Program-made: the position numbers and the translations under genes
The notes under the pieces: model-generated
Seen by the model: the letters and a program-made list of their open reading frames with translations, nothing else
Databases searched by the model: none
What the model was told of the DNA's origin: nothing
Assembly (NCBI GenBank): GCA_021292165.1
Contig: JAHFWL010001298.1
Span: 62,001 to 126,000, forward strand
Origin: Shinisaurus crocodilurus
Lineage: Eukaryota > Chordata > Lepidosauria > Squamata > Shinisauridae
DNA: 64,000 nt
Direction: 5' to 3'
In this document: positions 22,043 to 32,906 of the stretch, piece by piece
How the letters are laid out: every line of letters starts with the position of its first letter
Numbering within the stretch: position 1 is the stretch's first letter

Positions 22043-22095
22043 GTGTCTGGTAGACACCATTTACTTGGACTGCTGCGAAAAGACAAACTCATTAT

Positions 22096-22873
22096 CAGGG
22101 ATGGGGACTCGGACTCCAGGACTCGACTTGTGAGTCGGACTGAGTCCCTCCTCTGACTCGACTCGGACTCAAGTCCCAATATTTTTAATGGGACTCGAGA
22201 CTCGACTCGGGACTGGAGACCAAGGACTCTTCAACATCCCTGGAAGGAGTGGAGAGGAGTGCGATCACCGGCGAAGAGTGAGGGTGAAATTGTGATGAGA
22301 CCTCACCGTTCCAGAATGGGGGCCAAACAATTAGAAAAAACCGTGTTCCTCAAATGCAACATGGATAAGTTTTAGGAAGTACAGCAAGTTTATTTTTAAA
22401 AATCATTTTCCTAAAATGCAACCTTTCAGACATTTTGGGTTTGGCTGCCTCTGCCTGCTTCTCTGGGGTTCCCAGCCTCCTCTGCCTGCCTGGCCTCTTC
22501 TTGACCAGTTCAACAGTTGAACTGTCCAAGACAAAGGCCTCTGCCTGCCTGCTTTGGGGTTCCCTGCCTCCTCTGCCTGTCTGGTTATTTTGGGTTTGTC
22601 TGCCTGGTCTGTTCTTACTAAAATCAGTCACAGAGTTTTGAAATAAAAAGGCACACTTGTGCCTAGAATTTATTTAAGCCACACATCTGAAGTAGCCTTA
22701 TTTTGTTGGGGGGAAACCTCATTGATTTTAATAGGGACTCATGGAGTCAGCTTTGGGAGTGACTCGGGACTCATGAGTCACCATTTTGGACAAAGGACTT
22801 GGACTTGAGACCCAGGTCCAAAGACTCATGACTCGACTCGTGACTCGAGACCAAGGACTCTTCAACATCCCTG
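22096..22873. mobile_element. GACTCG-rich non-autonomous hAT element, copy 2 (778 bp)
   Basis: Same termini as the 14247 element (cagggatgggg ... caacatccctg) and a perfect TSD ctcattat at 22088-22095 and 22874-22881. The middle is about 230 bp longer and includes ctgcctgcctg-rich sequence. Subterminal gactcg arrays are conserved. Neither copy encodes a transposase. Confidence 0.92.
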
Positions 22874-22904
22874 CTCATTATTAGGCATAACTAGGAATTG
22901 AAAA

Positions 22905-23130
22905 TAAAACTGTCAATATCATATTGCCCTTATACAAACTTATGGTATGACCGCAATTAGATTACTGTGTACGGTTCTGGTCACCGCACCTAAAAAAGGA
23001 TATTGTAGAGTTGGAAAAAGTGCAGAAAATGGCAACTAAAATGATCAAGGGGCTGGAGCAACTCCCCTATCAGGAAAGGTTACAGCAGCTGGGATTGTTT
23101 AGCTTAGAAAAGAGGTAAGGGGAGACATGA
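22905..23130 (+). pseudogene. CR1-like LINE ORF2 fragment
   Basis: Frame-shifted translation gives [24 protein letters not shown] and [16 protein letters not shown] phrases, the region after the RT domain in CR1 LINEs. It is followed by a CT microsatellite within the same LINE part. Confidence 0.65.
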
Positions 23131-23180
23131 TAGAGGTATACAAAATTATGCATGGTGTGGAGGAAGTGGGTAGGGAGACA

Positions 23181-23224
23181 TCTCTCTCTCTCTCTCTCTC
23201 TCGCTCTCTCTCTCGCTCTCTCTC
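23181..23224. repeat. (CT)n microsatellite
   Basis: Tandem CT with two CG interruptions. Confidence 0.95.
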
Positions 23225-23257
23225 ATAATACTAGAACCCATGGTCATCCAGCATGGC

Positions 23258-24230
23258 TATCCTTATGTTCTTATGACTTTTGAAAAGCTTTTGACAAAGT
23301 CCTCCACCAAAGGTTCCAGAAGCAAACTTAGAAGTTATGGGATAAAAGTTGATGTCCTCTTGTGGATCAGTAACTGGTTAAAGAACAGGAAGCAGAGTAG
23401 GAATAAATGGGCAGCTCTCACAGTGGAGATTGTCAACAGCACAGCCCCTGAGGCTCTGTATTTGGGATCAGTTCTTTTTAACTTGTTCATAAATGTTCTG
23501 GAGACTTAGGGGTGACTGAGCAGCGAGGTGGCTGAGTTTGCTGATCACACCAAATTATTCAAGGTGGTCAAAACAAACACAGGCTGTGACGAGCTCCAAA
23601 AAGGATCTCTCCAAACTGAGTGAACAGGCAACAAAATAACAAATGCTGATCAATGCAAGCAAGTATAAGTAATGCACATATTACACAGATGGATTCTGAG
23701 CTGGTGATGACTGACCACCAGGAAAGAGATCTCAGGGTCATGATGGATAGCTCAGTGAAAATGTTGACCTAGCAGTGAAAAAGGCAAATTCCAAGCAAGG
23801 GATCATTAGGAAAGGGCCCAAAAATAAAACTGCCGATATCATAGTGCCTTTATACAAATCTATGGCGTGGCCACACTTGGAGTACTGTGTACAGTTCTGG
23901 GCACCACGTGTCAAAAAAGGATGTTGTGGAGCTGGAAAAGGTACCGAAAAGGGCAACCAAAATTATCAGGAGACTGAAGAAACATCCCAAGATGAAAAGC
24001 TACAAAATTGGGGGTGGGTGGGTTGTTGTTTTTAAAAAATGCAAGTAAGGGGGGATGCAACAGGGGCTTATGAAATTATGCTTGATGTGGAGAAAATGGA
24101 TAGGGAGAAGTTTTTTCCTTCTCGCATAACACTAGAACCTGGGATCATGATCCAATGATATTGAATGGTGGTAGTACTTCTTCACACAAAGTATTTCTTT
24201 ACACAGCACATAGTTAATCTTGGGGATTTA
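23258..24230 (+). pseudogene. CR1-like LINE reverse transcriptase, decayed
   Basis: It reads through RT palm phrases (AFDKVLHQ-like start, SYGIKVDVLLWISNWLKNRK) and FADHTKLFKVVKTNT, where FADD has become FADH. It then reaches the post-RT region (NKTADIIVPLYKSMAWPHLE, YCVQFWAPRVKK). Many stops interrupt it. The catalytic Asp change and frame breaks show it is dead. A further downstream piece (ggagattagataaattcata) lies at about 24528-24602. Confidence 0.8.
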
Positions 24231-24674
24231 TTAGGGCCAAACTAGATGTCACAAGGTTGGTCTTTTATGGCTGGTCTTTTTTTTTTTTTTTAACAAATTG
24301 CTGACATGGGGCGGAGGGGCTCTGATCCAGATCAGGACTATAGCATGGTGGAGGGGGCCTTTAACCCTTTACTCTTGCTATTTGCAATGAGAAGAAAGCT
24401 CCCATTGGCCCCACCTGTGGCAAGGAACAAAGAGATAAAGTCCCCAGACCCCCACACCATGGTTCCAATACAGCTCACAGAAGGCCAACCCACATGACCA
24501 ACATCACATCTTGTTCAGCTAACCCTAAAATGGATTTAAAGGGAGATTAGATAAATTCATAGAGGGTAAAGCTATCAATGGCTACAAGTCTTGGTGGCTA
24601 TATGTAATGATGAGGATTATACGCAGAAGCTTATTACCAACTTACTCAGCTGCAAGGCTGTTTACCACATGGTC

Positions 24675-25045
24675 TGTTAGGACCCAGAAGGCTTGCTTGG
24701 ATTAAAAGTAATCCAGACTTGTTATAACAAACAAGGGGTTTATTGTACTCAGAAAACATCTGGTAGTCTTGCATGCTGGTTAGATCATGCAGGTACAGCT
24801 TAGAGTCCATTAAGGTCCATTGGAGTCAGCATGGCTGGAAGAGAGCCAGCCATACACATCTTTCTTTATCGAGGCTCAGTGAAGAGAGAGAGGTCTTACC
24901 CACAATGTAGGAGTCACTAGATGTGGGAGGAAGTAGGTGTGGTTAGTCAAGCAGGCAGGCAGGCAGGCAGGTCAGCCCCTGGTGCCCATTAACCCATTCC
25001 TCCCCTAGTGACTCTACGCGTGCAATGTTACCCAAATATCTAACA
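24675..25045 (-). mobile_element. Probable solo LTR
   Basis: The ends TGTTAG and CTAACA are inverted. Read on the minus strand, an AATAAA signal lies about 300 bp from the left end (plus gtttattg near 24738). A (GCAG)n run occupies 24951-24970. It interrupts a CR1-like LINE 3' region that resumes at 25046. No TSD was found, so the boundary could lie further left, up to about 24603. Confidence 0.5.
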
Positions 25046-25235
25046 ATATTCCTCCTCTAGTATCAGAGACAGCATGCCTCTAAATACCAGTTGCTGAGGG
25101 AAAACAGCAGGACAGATCATGTCCTGTTTGTTGGCTTCCCAGAGGCCACAGTGGGAAACAGGGTGCTGGATAGATAGGCCTTTGATCTGATCCAGCAGGG
25201 CTCTTCTTATATTGCTATTGTTAACTAACAGTCTT
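25046..25235 (+). mobile_element. CR1/L3-like LINE 3' end
   Basis: The phrases gcatgcctctaaataccagt, gcttcccagaggccacagtg and tttgatctgatccagcaggg are the 3' end of the same LINE type as the 26945-27232 copy. It is probably the downstream continuation of the 23258 fragment, split by the LTR. Confidence 0.7.
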
Positions 25236-25426
25236 AACACATTCTATGCTCTGTTGTCTAGATCATGATTCTTAATTGCCTTACCAGGCACCCAACTGTC
25301 GCCATTCTTTTCTCCGCCATATTCTAAACACAGCACATTTTCATTAATACCAATGACTAAGCAAAACCATGCTAGAAAACCTTACCATTTGATAAGCTGG
25401 GTATCTGTATTGGTAATGGTGTAAGA

Positions 25427-25806
25427 TGGGGGTACAGAACCTCAGGCCCATTGGCCAAATCTGGCCATCCTGGAGTCCCAATCCAGCCCGCAGGGGTACC
25501 CTAGGTGGCCACACCACCTTTCCCCAGCTCCGCCCCCTTTCCCAAACCACCGGTCATTCAGTGGTTTCCCAGATTTTGTGCATATCCCCCCTATTCTAAA
25601 AGGTTGAAATGCCTCTCCTGAGGCTTTGTTACTGGCAGTGAGAGCTTTAAGCTACAAAATCCTGGTATTTTGGGCCCACCTCCTTTGTCTTTAGGCCCTG
25701 CCCTGTTTTGCCTTCGGGTCCACCCACCGCTGGAAGTGCCTCCCCCCCAAGAGCTTCTCTGAAATTGAATTCAGCCCGCAGGCTGAAAGAGGTTCAACAT
25801 CCATGA
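25427..25806. mobile_element. hAT-like element (about 380 bp)
   Basis: The left end reads gggggtacagaacctcaggc and the right end gaaagaggttcaacatccat, approximately inverted. The flanks are only weakly similar. The left part matches the element starting at 63773 (agaacctcaggccc, ggccaaatctg). Confidence 0.6.
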
Positions 25807-26656
25807 AGTAAGAGATTTGAACTCAAGGACTAGATCAGATGTTAGAAACACCGTGAGAACCCCACTGAAAAAGGCCCCATAATGCCAAATTATTTCCATT
25901 CAGCAAGTGTTTAACTTTTGGCCACTGAAAGCAATAGGTTTTTAAAGAAATGCTTCTTTTTGGCTGCATCATCCTCCATCCAAAGGTTTCCCATGGCCTA
26001 TGTTCATCAGCACCGCCACACAATTTTCATCTCGTTCACATTTTGGTCACTTAAAATGTTTTGCTGAAAGCAAAGTGGGCTTGGAGTATTGTTTTAAGCG
26101 CAAAGGTTTGGTTCAAGACAAGAGAAAGAAGAGCCTGAGGACTTTTGCCCTTCTGATTACTGCAAATGCCAGGAAAGTTTAAAATTAATAGCAACCATTG
26201 TTAAAAAGGGGGAAAGAGAAATAAAAGAAACATTTACTGCCTCAGAAACAGCCCCATGCTTCTGACATTTCCATATCAGTGTAACATCCTCCTGCTTTTA
26301 GCACCAGGAAGCATAAAACATGCTCTTACAGCAAACACCATGAATTTTTCTGTCCTTTTAAACTTTAGCTCGGTAAGGTTGCATATACTATAAAAACAGA
26401 GCAAGAGAATGGAAGGACTTTTATTCTACATAAAGCAATTACCATTGCTGTCAGCAGCAGCAAAATTTATTGCTGAAGGAAAAGGGTAAAGAGAAAGGAA
26501 TAAGCAAAGGAGCCGAGATAAAAGAAGGGCCAAGCCAAACATCTGGTGGATCAGGCAAGTAATTTCACATTGTCCTAGGTTCCAGATTCTAATATCCTTA
26601 ATTAATTTTATGCCACAGGTGATTGCAGAGAGATGAATGGGTTGGATCCAAATTTA
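25807..26656. other. Single-copy-looking AT-rich block, possible conserved non-coding element
   Basis: Between about 26020 and 26640 no repeat is recognisable. The composition is uniform and motif-rich (gcataaaacatgctctta, aattaattttatgcc). No open frame with a domain exists. Regulatory function is only an inference. Confidence 0.3.
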
Positions 26657-26787
26657 AGGTGCAATCCTATGAATGTTTAGACAGGAAAAAGTCCTACAAC
26701 TCCCAGCATTCCCCAACCAACACTTGGCTGGGGAATGCTGGGAGTTGTAGGACTTTTTCCTGTCTAAACATGCATAGGATTGTTCCC
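26657..26787. mobile_element. Harbinger-type foldback MITE (131 bp)
   Basis: A nearly complete palindrome with TIR aggtgcaatcctatg, flanked by TTA at 26654-26656 and 26788-26790, the PIF/Harbinger target signature. The core is a variant of the palindrome at 32220-32284 (ctacaactcccagcattccc). Confidence 0.9.
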
Positions 26788-26808
26788 TTAGTCATGCTTA
26801 GAGTGTAT

Positions 26809-26943
26809 CGGGGTGGGCAATTTGTGGCCCTCCAGATGTTTTGGCCTATAACTCCCATCAGCCCTCACCATTGGCTATGCTGACTTGGGCTGATGGGAGT
26901 TTTAGGCCACAACGCCTGGAGGGCCACAAATTGCCCAACCCTG
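26809..26943. mobile_element. hAT-like foldback MITE
   Basis: The arms ggggtgggcaatttgtggcc and its complement ggccacaaattgcccaaccc are near-perfect; the core contains ctataactcccatcagccct. No convincing TSD is visible. Confidence 0.8.
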
Positions 26944-26944
26944 G

Positions 26945-27232
26945 AGGACACCATCAGAGGCGGTATGTCCCTATACACAAGGGCGCTACTGTGGGCTTCC
27001 CATAAGCATCTGGTTGGCCACTGTGTGAAATGAATGTTGGACTAGATCAGTGTTTCTCAACCTTGGGTCCCCAGATGTTTTTGGCCTACAACTCCCAGCA
27101 TGCCCCAGCCAGCTATGCTGGCTGGGGCATGCTGGGAGTTGTAGGCCAAAAACATCTGGGGACCCAAGGTTGAGAAACACTGGACTAGATGGACCCTTGG
27201 TCTGATCCAGCATGTCTCTTACATTCTTATGT
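26945..27232 (+). mobile_element. CR1/L3-like LINE 3' end, interrupted by a MITE
   Basis: The phrases gggcttcccataagcatctg and ggacccttggtctgatccag are contiguous if the hAT MITE at 27048-27182 and one TSD copy are removed. The restored target reads ttggactagatgg, as expected for this LINE end. Confidence 0.8.
27048..27182. mobile_element. hAT-type foldback MITE, 135 bp, copy 1
   Basis: The TIR cagtgtttctcaaccttggg is flanked by a perfect 8-bp TSD, gactagat (27040-27047 and 27183-27190). The architecture is 35 bp TIR arm, 65 bp palindromic core (27083-27147), 35 bp TIR arm. The core holds ctacaactcccagcatgccc in both orientations. Confidence 0.95.
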
Positions 27233-27912
27233 TCCTACCCACTGAAATCAATAGGACAAGCTAATCATGACGAACTTAAGTTTGTTTGATTTCAGGTTTA
27301 TACTCACTCATTTCATGTTCACTTATTATGGAATCACTTGGTTGCCATAGGAGGTAGCAGCAAGACTGTGTCCACACCAGCATTCCTAATTGCAATTCTT
27401 ATTGTTTGGGATCATATCTCTTTTGTCTTTATTTGTTTTGGTGCTGCTTTGGGCACATTTCCTCTCTCTATGTGTCAGGGCTTGTGTTGTGAGGGTTGCT
27501 GTTTTTTATAGTCCAGATAGGTGCATTTGGGCTTTAAGATGGTATGGTTGAGGGGAGTTAGGGGTTTTCAAGCAGTGTATATTGCCAATCCTACTCATTA
27601 GCAAAGTTAACCATCCGAAGTTGCAACTTGCTGCTCAAGATGGCACATTACAGTAGCTACTCACGATTAAAGTTTACTCTAGAGTAAATATATAATCCCG
27701 GTGACTAAAAATGACACATTGCCACGGCTACTCATGAATAGATTTCTCCATGCAAGAAGCTGCTCGAGCTGGCACGGGGTGGAATTCTAACTCAAGGAGG
27801 AAGGTCCTCACGTAGAATATGAGGCTACTGCTATCAAACAACCATAATGCAGACTAGGACAATTCACAATGTACTACAAGCACAAAACAAGAACAGGGTG
27901 TAAAGCCTACAG
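27233..27912. other. No recognisable gene or repeat
   Basis: Nothing beyond short frames without motifs. Confidence 0.4.
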
Positions 27913-28047
27913 CAGTGTTCTCCAACCTTGGGTCCCCAGATGTTTTTGGCCTACAACTCCCAGCATGCCCCAGCCAGCATAGCTGGCTGGGGCATGCTGG
28001 GAGTTGTAGGCCAAAAACATCTGGGGACCCAAGGTTGGAGAACACTG
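27913..28047. mobile_element. hAT-type foldback MITE, 135 bp, copy 2
   Basis: Same 35+65+35 layout and nearly the same sequence as the copy at 27048. The TSD gcctacag is perfect (27905-27912 and 28048-28055). The high similarity and clean TSD suggest relatively recent mobility. Confidence 0.95.
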
Positions 28048-28174
28048 GCCTACAGAGACTACACATGAAGCCACATAACATATAACATGCATATATGTAG
28101 GATATTATCAGGGAATTAAGTATTTGAAAAATGGGTAAATTGTCCTAGCCTGTCTTTAGAAGACAGGATAGACA

Positions 28175-28840
28175 AATTTATTTATTTTATTTATTACATT
28201 TCTATACAAATGGATAGCCGAAGCTCTCTGGGTGATTCACAACAATTAAAACCATACAATACAAGCTGATAAAAGTTTAAAACTACAGTATGAAATAAAA
28301 ACCAAAATAAAACCTAGCAGCAGCGCAAAGATTTAAAATACTGTACCAGATTTAAATCAACAGAGACTGAAAGACTAAAATGCCTGGGAAAATAAAAAGG
28401 TCTTCACCCGGTGCTGAAAAGAGCAAAATGTAGGAGCCAGACAAGCCTCTCTGGGAAGCTCATTCCACAACTGGGGTGCCACAACAGAAAAGACCCTCTT
28501 CTTAGTAGCTATCCACCTCATTCCTTTGGCAGGGGCTCCCAGAGAAGGACTACTGAAGATGATCTTAGGGTCTAGGCAGGTGTTTATGGACGGAGACGAT
28601 CATTCAAGTAACCTGGCCCCAAGCCATTTAGGGCTTTGAATGTTAATAGCAGCACTTTGAATTGGGTCCGGACATGGACTGGTAGCCAGTGCAGATGGGA
28701 AAGTACTGGCATAATATGATCACATTGTGAACAGGGGCTGACTAATTTCACTGCCTTATTTTGGACCAGCAGTTTCCAGACCGTTTTCAGAGGCAGCCCC
28801 ACATATAACGCATCGCAATAATGATTTCCCAATTTTACCG
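28175..28840 (-). mobile_element. L2-like LINE, ORF2 C-terminus and 3' end
   Basis: On the minus strand it encodes ALYVGLPLKTVWKLLVQNKA and SHLHWLPVHVRTQFKVLLLT, then FKALNGLGPGYLND, the L2-clade C-terminal region. The tail toward 28175 is AT-rich with TTTA units. Frames are interrupted in the left half. Confidence 0.85.
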
Positions 28841-28922
28841 ATGGAGCATGCTAGTGAAATTTATTCTTCTAAATATTTGTTGGTTTATGTTAACCTAGCA
28901 CAAGTAAGGGGTTAAATACTGA

Positions 28923-29310
28923 TGTTAAAGACATTCCCTCAAGAAGAGATGAGAGGCACAACGGGTAGTTCACTGGAAGCCATCTTTATTCAGAACGACG
29001 CACGTCGGAGTGTGAGCAAGCAAGGCAGGTCAGCTCTACCATACAAAGGCAGTGGTTCACCTTATGTACACTTACAAAGTGCAAGTCTGAGCATGCTCAG
29101 TACTACAGCTCACCCCTTCCGGCTCAGTGCCAGTAGTCAGTAGTACACCAATGGGCCATTCTTTACATTCCTTGATCATGCCCTTCTTTCATTGTCTATC
29201 ATATTCTGCTCATGTGCTAATCTCCAATCGGTTGGCTGTTAGCCAACCAATTACATCAGCAAATCTCTTCAGTGCCCGCAAATTCACCTAACTCAGTATG
29301 TTTTTCCTCA
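28923..29310 (-). mobile_element. LTR-like sequence
   Basis: It starts TGTTAAAG and, on the minus strand, has an AATAAA signal (plus ctttattc near 28983) and CCAAT-like boxes in the right part (ccaatcggttggctgttagc). The right boundary is not resolved and no TSD was found. No retroviral coding sequence is adjacent. Confidence 0.4.
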
Positions 29311-29924
29311 TCTTGATTGCAACTTCTTTGTTTTATCTACCATGTGTCTGCTACGGCGTCTCTCAGTGAATGATTGGATAGATGATCAACTAATCCCATA
29401 ATTCGAATGTTTGCCTTATCTCATCACTGAGACCCCAAGCTAATAATAACTAGGTAGGTTGGGCCTATCCTTTAAAATAACTTGGAGCTAGGAGGGCCCC
29501 TCCCCCTCCCTCTATTCCACCCTACCAGCCTACGTATCTCAGTAGTGTCCACTCTGACTGGCACTGGCTCTTCAGTGATGGCTTTCATGTCATTGGCTGG
29601 CATAAATTTCAAGTGCTGCAGAGAATTCTTGGCTTGCACACCCATGAATGTTCAACAAGCTGTTTCCCTCAACCCTGCTTTATAGAAGGTGAGGTCAGCC
29701 AAGATGGGCTGCAAAAAATTAATAATTAAAATTAATTAAAAATTAATCTCCACGTGATATTTAATTAATCTCCACTGTGAGGGGATAGTCTGGTTGTACG
29801 AATTGACTTTATCACAAATAGATCCATGATATCATGTGCATACAGCAAATTGGCTCCAAGAATTAATCGTTAACTGACATTACAAGGTACACCTGATGGT
29901 GACACTGTATACCGTTTTTTTATT
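29311..29924. other. No gene; unassigned
   Basis: Near 29535-29600 a faint SINE-body-like phrase (gtccactctgactggcactg) occurs without a tRNA head. The remainder is not recognised. Confidence 0.35.
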
Positions 29925-30115
29925 TGCCCAGACATTTTATGTTATGCTATTTTCAGCTGGCTAAATAGTTTTTTTTCCCCTCTCAATTTTATTGTGTTGT
30001 TGTTTAATGTTTTACATTGTTTTAATATTGCAATGGTTTCAAGGTTTTATGTACTTCGCCCTGAAATCCATTTTTGGATTTCAGTTTATAGGTTCTTAAA
30101 ATAAACAAATAAAAA
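29925..30115 (+). mobile_element. L2-like LINE 3' tail
   Basis: A T-rich segment runs into tacttcgccctgaaatcc and ends with aaataaacaaataaaaataa, typical of the sense 3' ends of this LINE group. Confidence 0.5.
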
Positions 30116-30922
30116 TAAAGTGAATATGCATTTCCAAGAAAAGAAAGTCTAGACCACAAACCTACATTAGTCCCCCAATGCATAGCGCTAGGGCCCTCGA
30201 CTGTGTTAATCCACAACAAAGAATAGCCTGCTAATTAAGCCAACATCAGTATTTGCATGGCAATCTCCTGTTCAGTACCTAACAAGCTTTAGTCGGAAGA
30301 GGGATTATTGAATAAGTAATCAGCACATGTCTCTCACTACTGGAAGCACATGATGGGTTCCAGTGGTATTTCCCAGTTGGGCTGAGCTTCAGGAGATTAA
30401 GGCACTACTTCAATTATGACCTCTGTGCTCTTAATGTAATGTTTTCCAAAGTTCTTTTGTCTTTGCTGGCAGAAGTGATTTGCCAATATTGGGGCATTTT
30501 CAGATATCTCTTCATTTCAAGATTAAACTTTGGCAAACATCCAGGTGTTGATGGAAAGTATTAGCAAAGCTGCAGACCAGAAAATAGTTCTACCAGCGAA
30601 GTGAGAGGTGAAAAGCAATGATGTTCCAGTTTTGAATTCCCTGCCTCTCGCACTGCTCCCTCTTACCCAACTCCCATGGTTCTTTTGTCTTTCAGTATGG
30701 GATGCTGGACCGCTTGCCATAACAGTGCTTCTTCCTCCAGGTAATCGATCCGTTTCTTCCTTCAAAGGCTTACACGTCTATTCAATGCCAAGCAGCACAA
30801 GTCACATATGACTGCTGAACCAAAGTTGACAGGGACGGTCAGGAGGGTCAAGTATCTCCAGAACACTCGGTGAACACAAAACAAAACCAAAATAGCAGCT
30901 CAGCTAGAATGTATACCACAGG
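30116..30922. other. No recognisable feature
   Basis: Only short frames without domains. Confidence 0.4.
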
Positions 30923-31530
30923 TCAGGAAAGGTACCACCAAGTCCAAGAGGTCACCAGCACAGTCAACAAGCATCTAACCTGAATGTAACCAAGACACGT
31001 GTCCCTGACTAGGTCAGCTTTCTCTAGATAGGGCCGCAGCTGCTTAACAAGCCTAGGCTGGTAAAAAGCACTTCTGGCAGCTGACACCACTTGTGCCTCC
31101 ATGGAGAGCGCCGAGTCCAGGAGCACTCCCAGACTGTGTACCTGGCCCTTCAAGAGGAGTGTAACTCCATCCAGAGTCAGATCTAAACCTCCATCCAGAT
31201 TAGCAGATTTCCCAACCCACAGTACTTCCATTTTATCCAGATTAAGTTTCAGCTTGTTAGCGGTCATCCATTCCAATACTGAACCCAGACAACAGTCCAG
31301 GGTTTCAACTGCCTCCCTGGGATTAGGTGGTAGAAAAGAGAGGTAGAACTGCATGTCATCCGCATAGTGATGATACCTCTCAGCCAAAACCTCCAGGTGA
31401 CTTCTCCCAGTGGTTTCATGTAGATGTTGTAAAGCATGAGAGACGAGAAAGAGCCCTGAGGCACCCCATATGTCAAGGGCTAAGGGGTGGAACAAAAGAC
31501 CCCCAGCACCACATTCTGAATCTGGCCTGC
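30923..31530 (-). pseudogene. L2-like reverse transcriptase fragment with YADD motif
   Basis: A minus-strand frame of up to 256 codons (30923-31693) is open across the second half of an L2-type RT: the catalytic YADD box in HHYADDMQFYLSF, then EWMTANKLKLNLDKMEVLWVG and FYQPRLVKQLRPYLEKADLV. The N-terminal extension past about 31530 does not look like LINE protein and is chance sequence. It lacks the first half of RT and the endonuclease, so it is a fossil despite being open. Confidence 0.85.
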
Positions 31531-31679
31531 TCAGCTGTAGAGATAAAATTGTATATGTGATATAGAGGGCAGTTTGGTTGAGTAACTGATATATCTGGAT
31601 GTGGATGTGTATATTGAATGTTCTTAAAGAAAAAGTTGTCTTCTGAGCTAAATAAAATAATAATAATAATAAACAAATA

Positions 31680-31822
31680 TTTGGGCCAGTCACTGACTCT
31701 CAGCCTAACCTACCTCACAGGGTTGTTGTGAGGATAAAATGGAGGGCAGGGGGAGGAGGATTATGTAAGCCGCCTTGGGTTCCTTGCAGGAAAAAAGGCT
31801 GGGCATAAATATAATAAATAAA
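31680..31822 (+). mobile_element. 5'-truncated Sauria-type SINE
   Basis: It starts within the body (gggccagtcactgactctca) and runs through gtaagccgccttgggttcct to an ataataaataaa tail. The tRNA-like head is missing. Confidence 0.85.
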
Positions 31823-32184
31823 TTGTATCTGTGATGACAAATATCCCTGAGTTTTTTCTGCCACGTAGGTAAATTGCGCTCTCCTGTTCTGAAACAATAA
31901 CCCCAACCACTCTTTCTCCCTTTTTACAGAAAGGAATATCATGAAGCATTATTAACTCAAGAGTACATGAAACAAAATCTGGATAGTTAGTTTTTTAACG
32001 GAATGGTATCCTTGGAAAATATTTGCTGTAGAAGCACATAAAATCAGACACATTTTTTTCGGCCATCCAACTCCTTGCTAGGACACCAAATGCAAGTGGA
32101 GAGCAAAGGTGAGGGACTGAGTCTAAAGACTTATTTAGAACACAGCAGCTTACATTAGTTGCCCATCTTTGGCTAAGTCTCTTA
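31823..32184. other. No recognisable feature
   Basis: Single-copy-looking sequence between the SINE and the MITE. Confidence 0.4.
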
Positions 32185-32319
32185 AGGCACATTCCTATGC
32201 ACGTTTAGACAGAAAAAATGGCCTACAACTCCCAGCATGCCCCAGCCAGCAGAGCTGGCTGGGGCATGCTGGGAGTTGTAGGCCTTTTTTTCTGTCTAAA
32301 CGTGCATAGGATTGCACCT
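32185..32319. mobile_element. Harbinger-type foldback MITE (135 bp) with the hAT core
   Basis: The TIR (agg-gcaatcctatgcacgt type) is flanked by TTA at 32182-32184 and 32320-32322. The layout is 35 bp arm, 65 bp palindrome (32220-32284), 35 bp arm. The 65-bp core equals those of the hAT-type elements at 27048 and 27913 apart from the central bases, although the arms and TSD class differ. Confidence 0.9.
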
Positions 32320-32906
32320 TTAGAAACCATAAGCAGGTTGGATTTCGCTCAGATTTAGTCGGCAGGTATAAACGGGGGCGGGGGAGTCTGTTCTTGATTA
32401 TTATTATTTATTTTTTTAAAGGTCATTCAGTGCTAATGCAACCCTGTCCTTCTAAATATGCTGCCTCTATCATTTTACCAGGCAAGGGAGGTAAACCATA
32501 ATAACTTTCTAAGTGACAAGCAGCGGTTTCAATTGTGGTGGGGAATATGCACATAAATATTAACTTCCACAAGAAAGCTCTTGTATTTCATAATCCAGCT
32601 TTGAACACCTTTTTTTTTTTATTGCCAAGCTGTAAATGCCCCAAATTAAGACACTTTTCTCCAGCTGAAATACTGACAGATCGTTTGTTTTAGTGGTGCT
32701 GGCAGACACAATGGACCAGCCAAAACACTAATACTAGTCTATTTAAAATGCAACAGCAACACCAAAATAGAGCTCCTGGGGTTTCTGCCAACCTTGTAGC
32801 AGTCTGACTGCTTTTACAGCTGTTTCTACAAGCTTCTCAAAGAGGACCTCGTCAGGAGAGAAGAACTCAGATTCTTCCAACTGCCATGAAATGGGGGGGG
32901 GGGGAT

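Noticed and set aside
30923..31693. Functional reverse transcriptase gene (256 codons)
   Set aside because: The first half of RT and the endonuclease are missing and the N-terminal part is unrelated sequence, so it is a LINE fossil.
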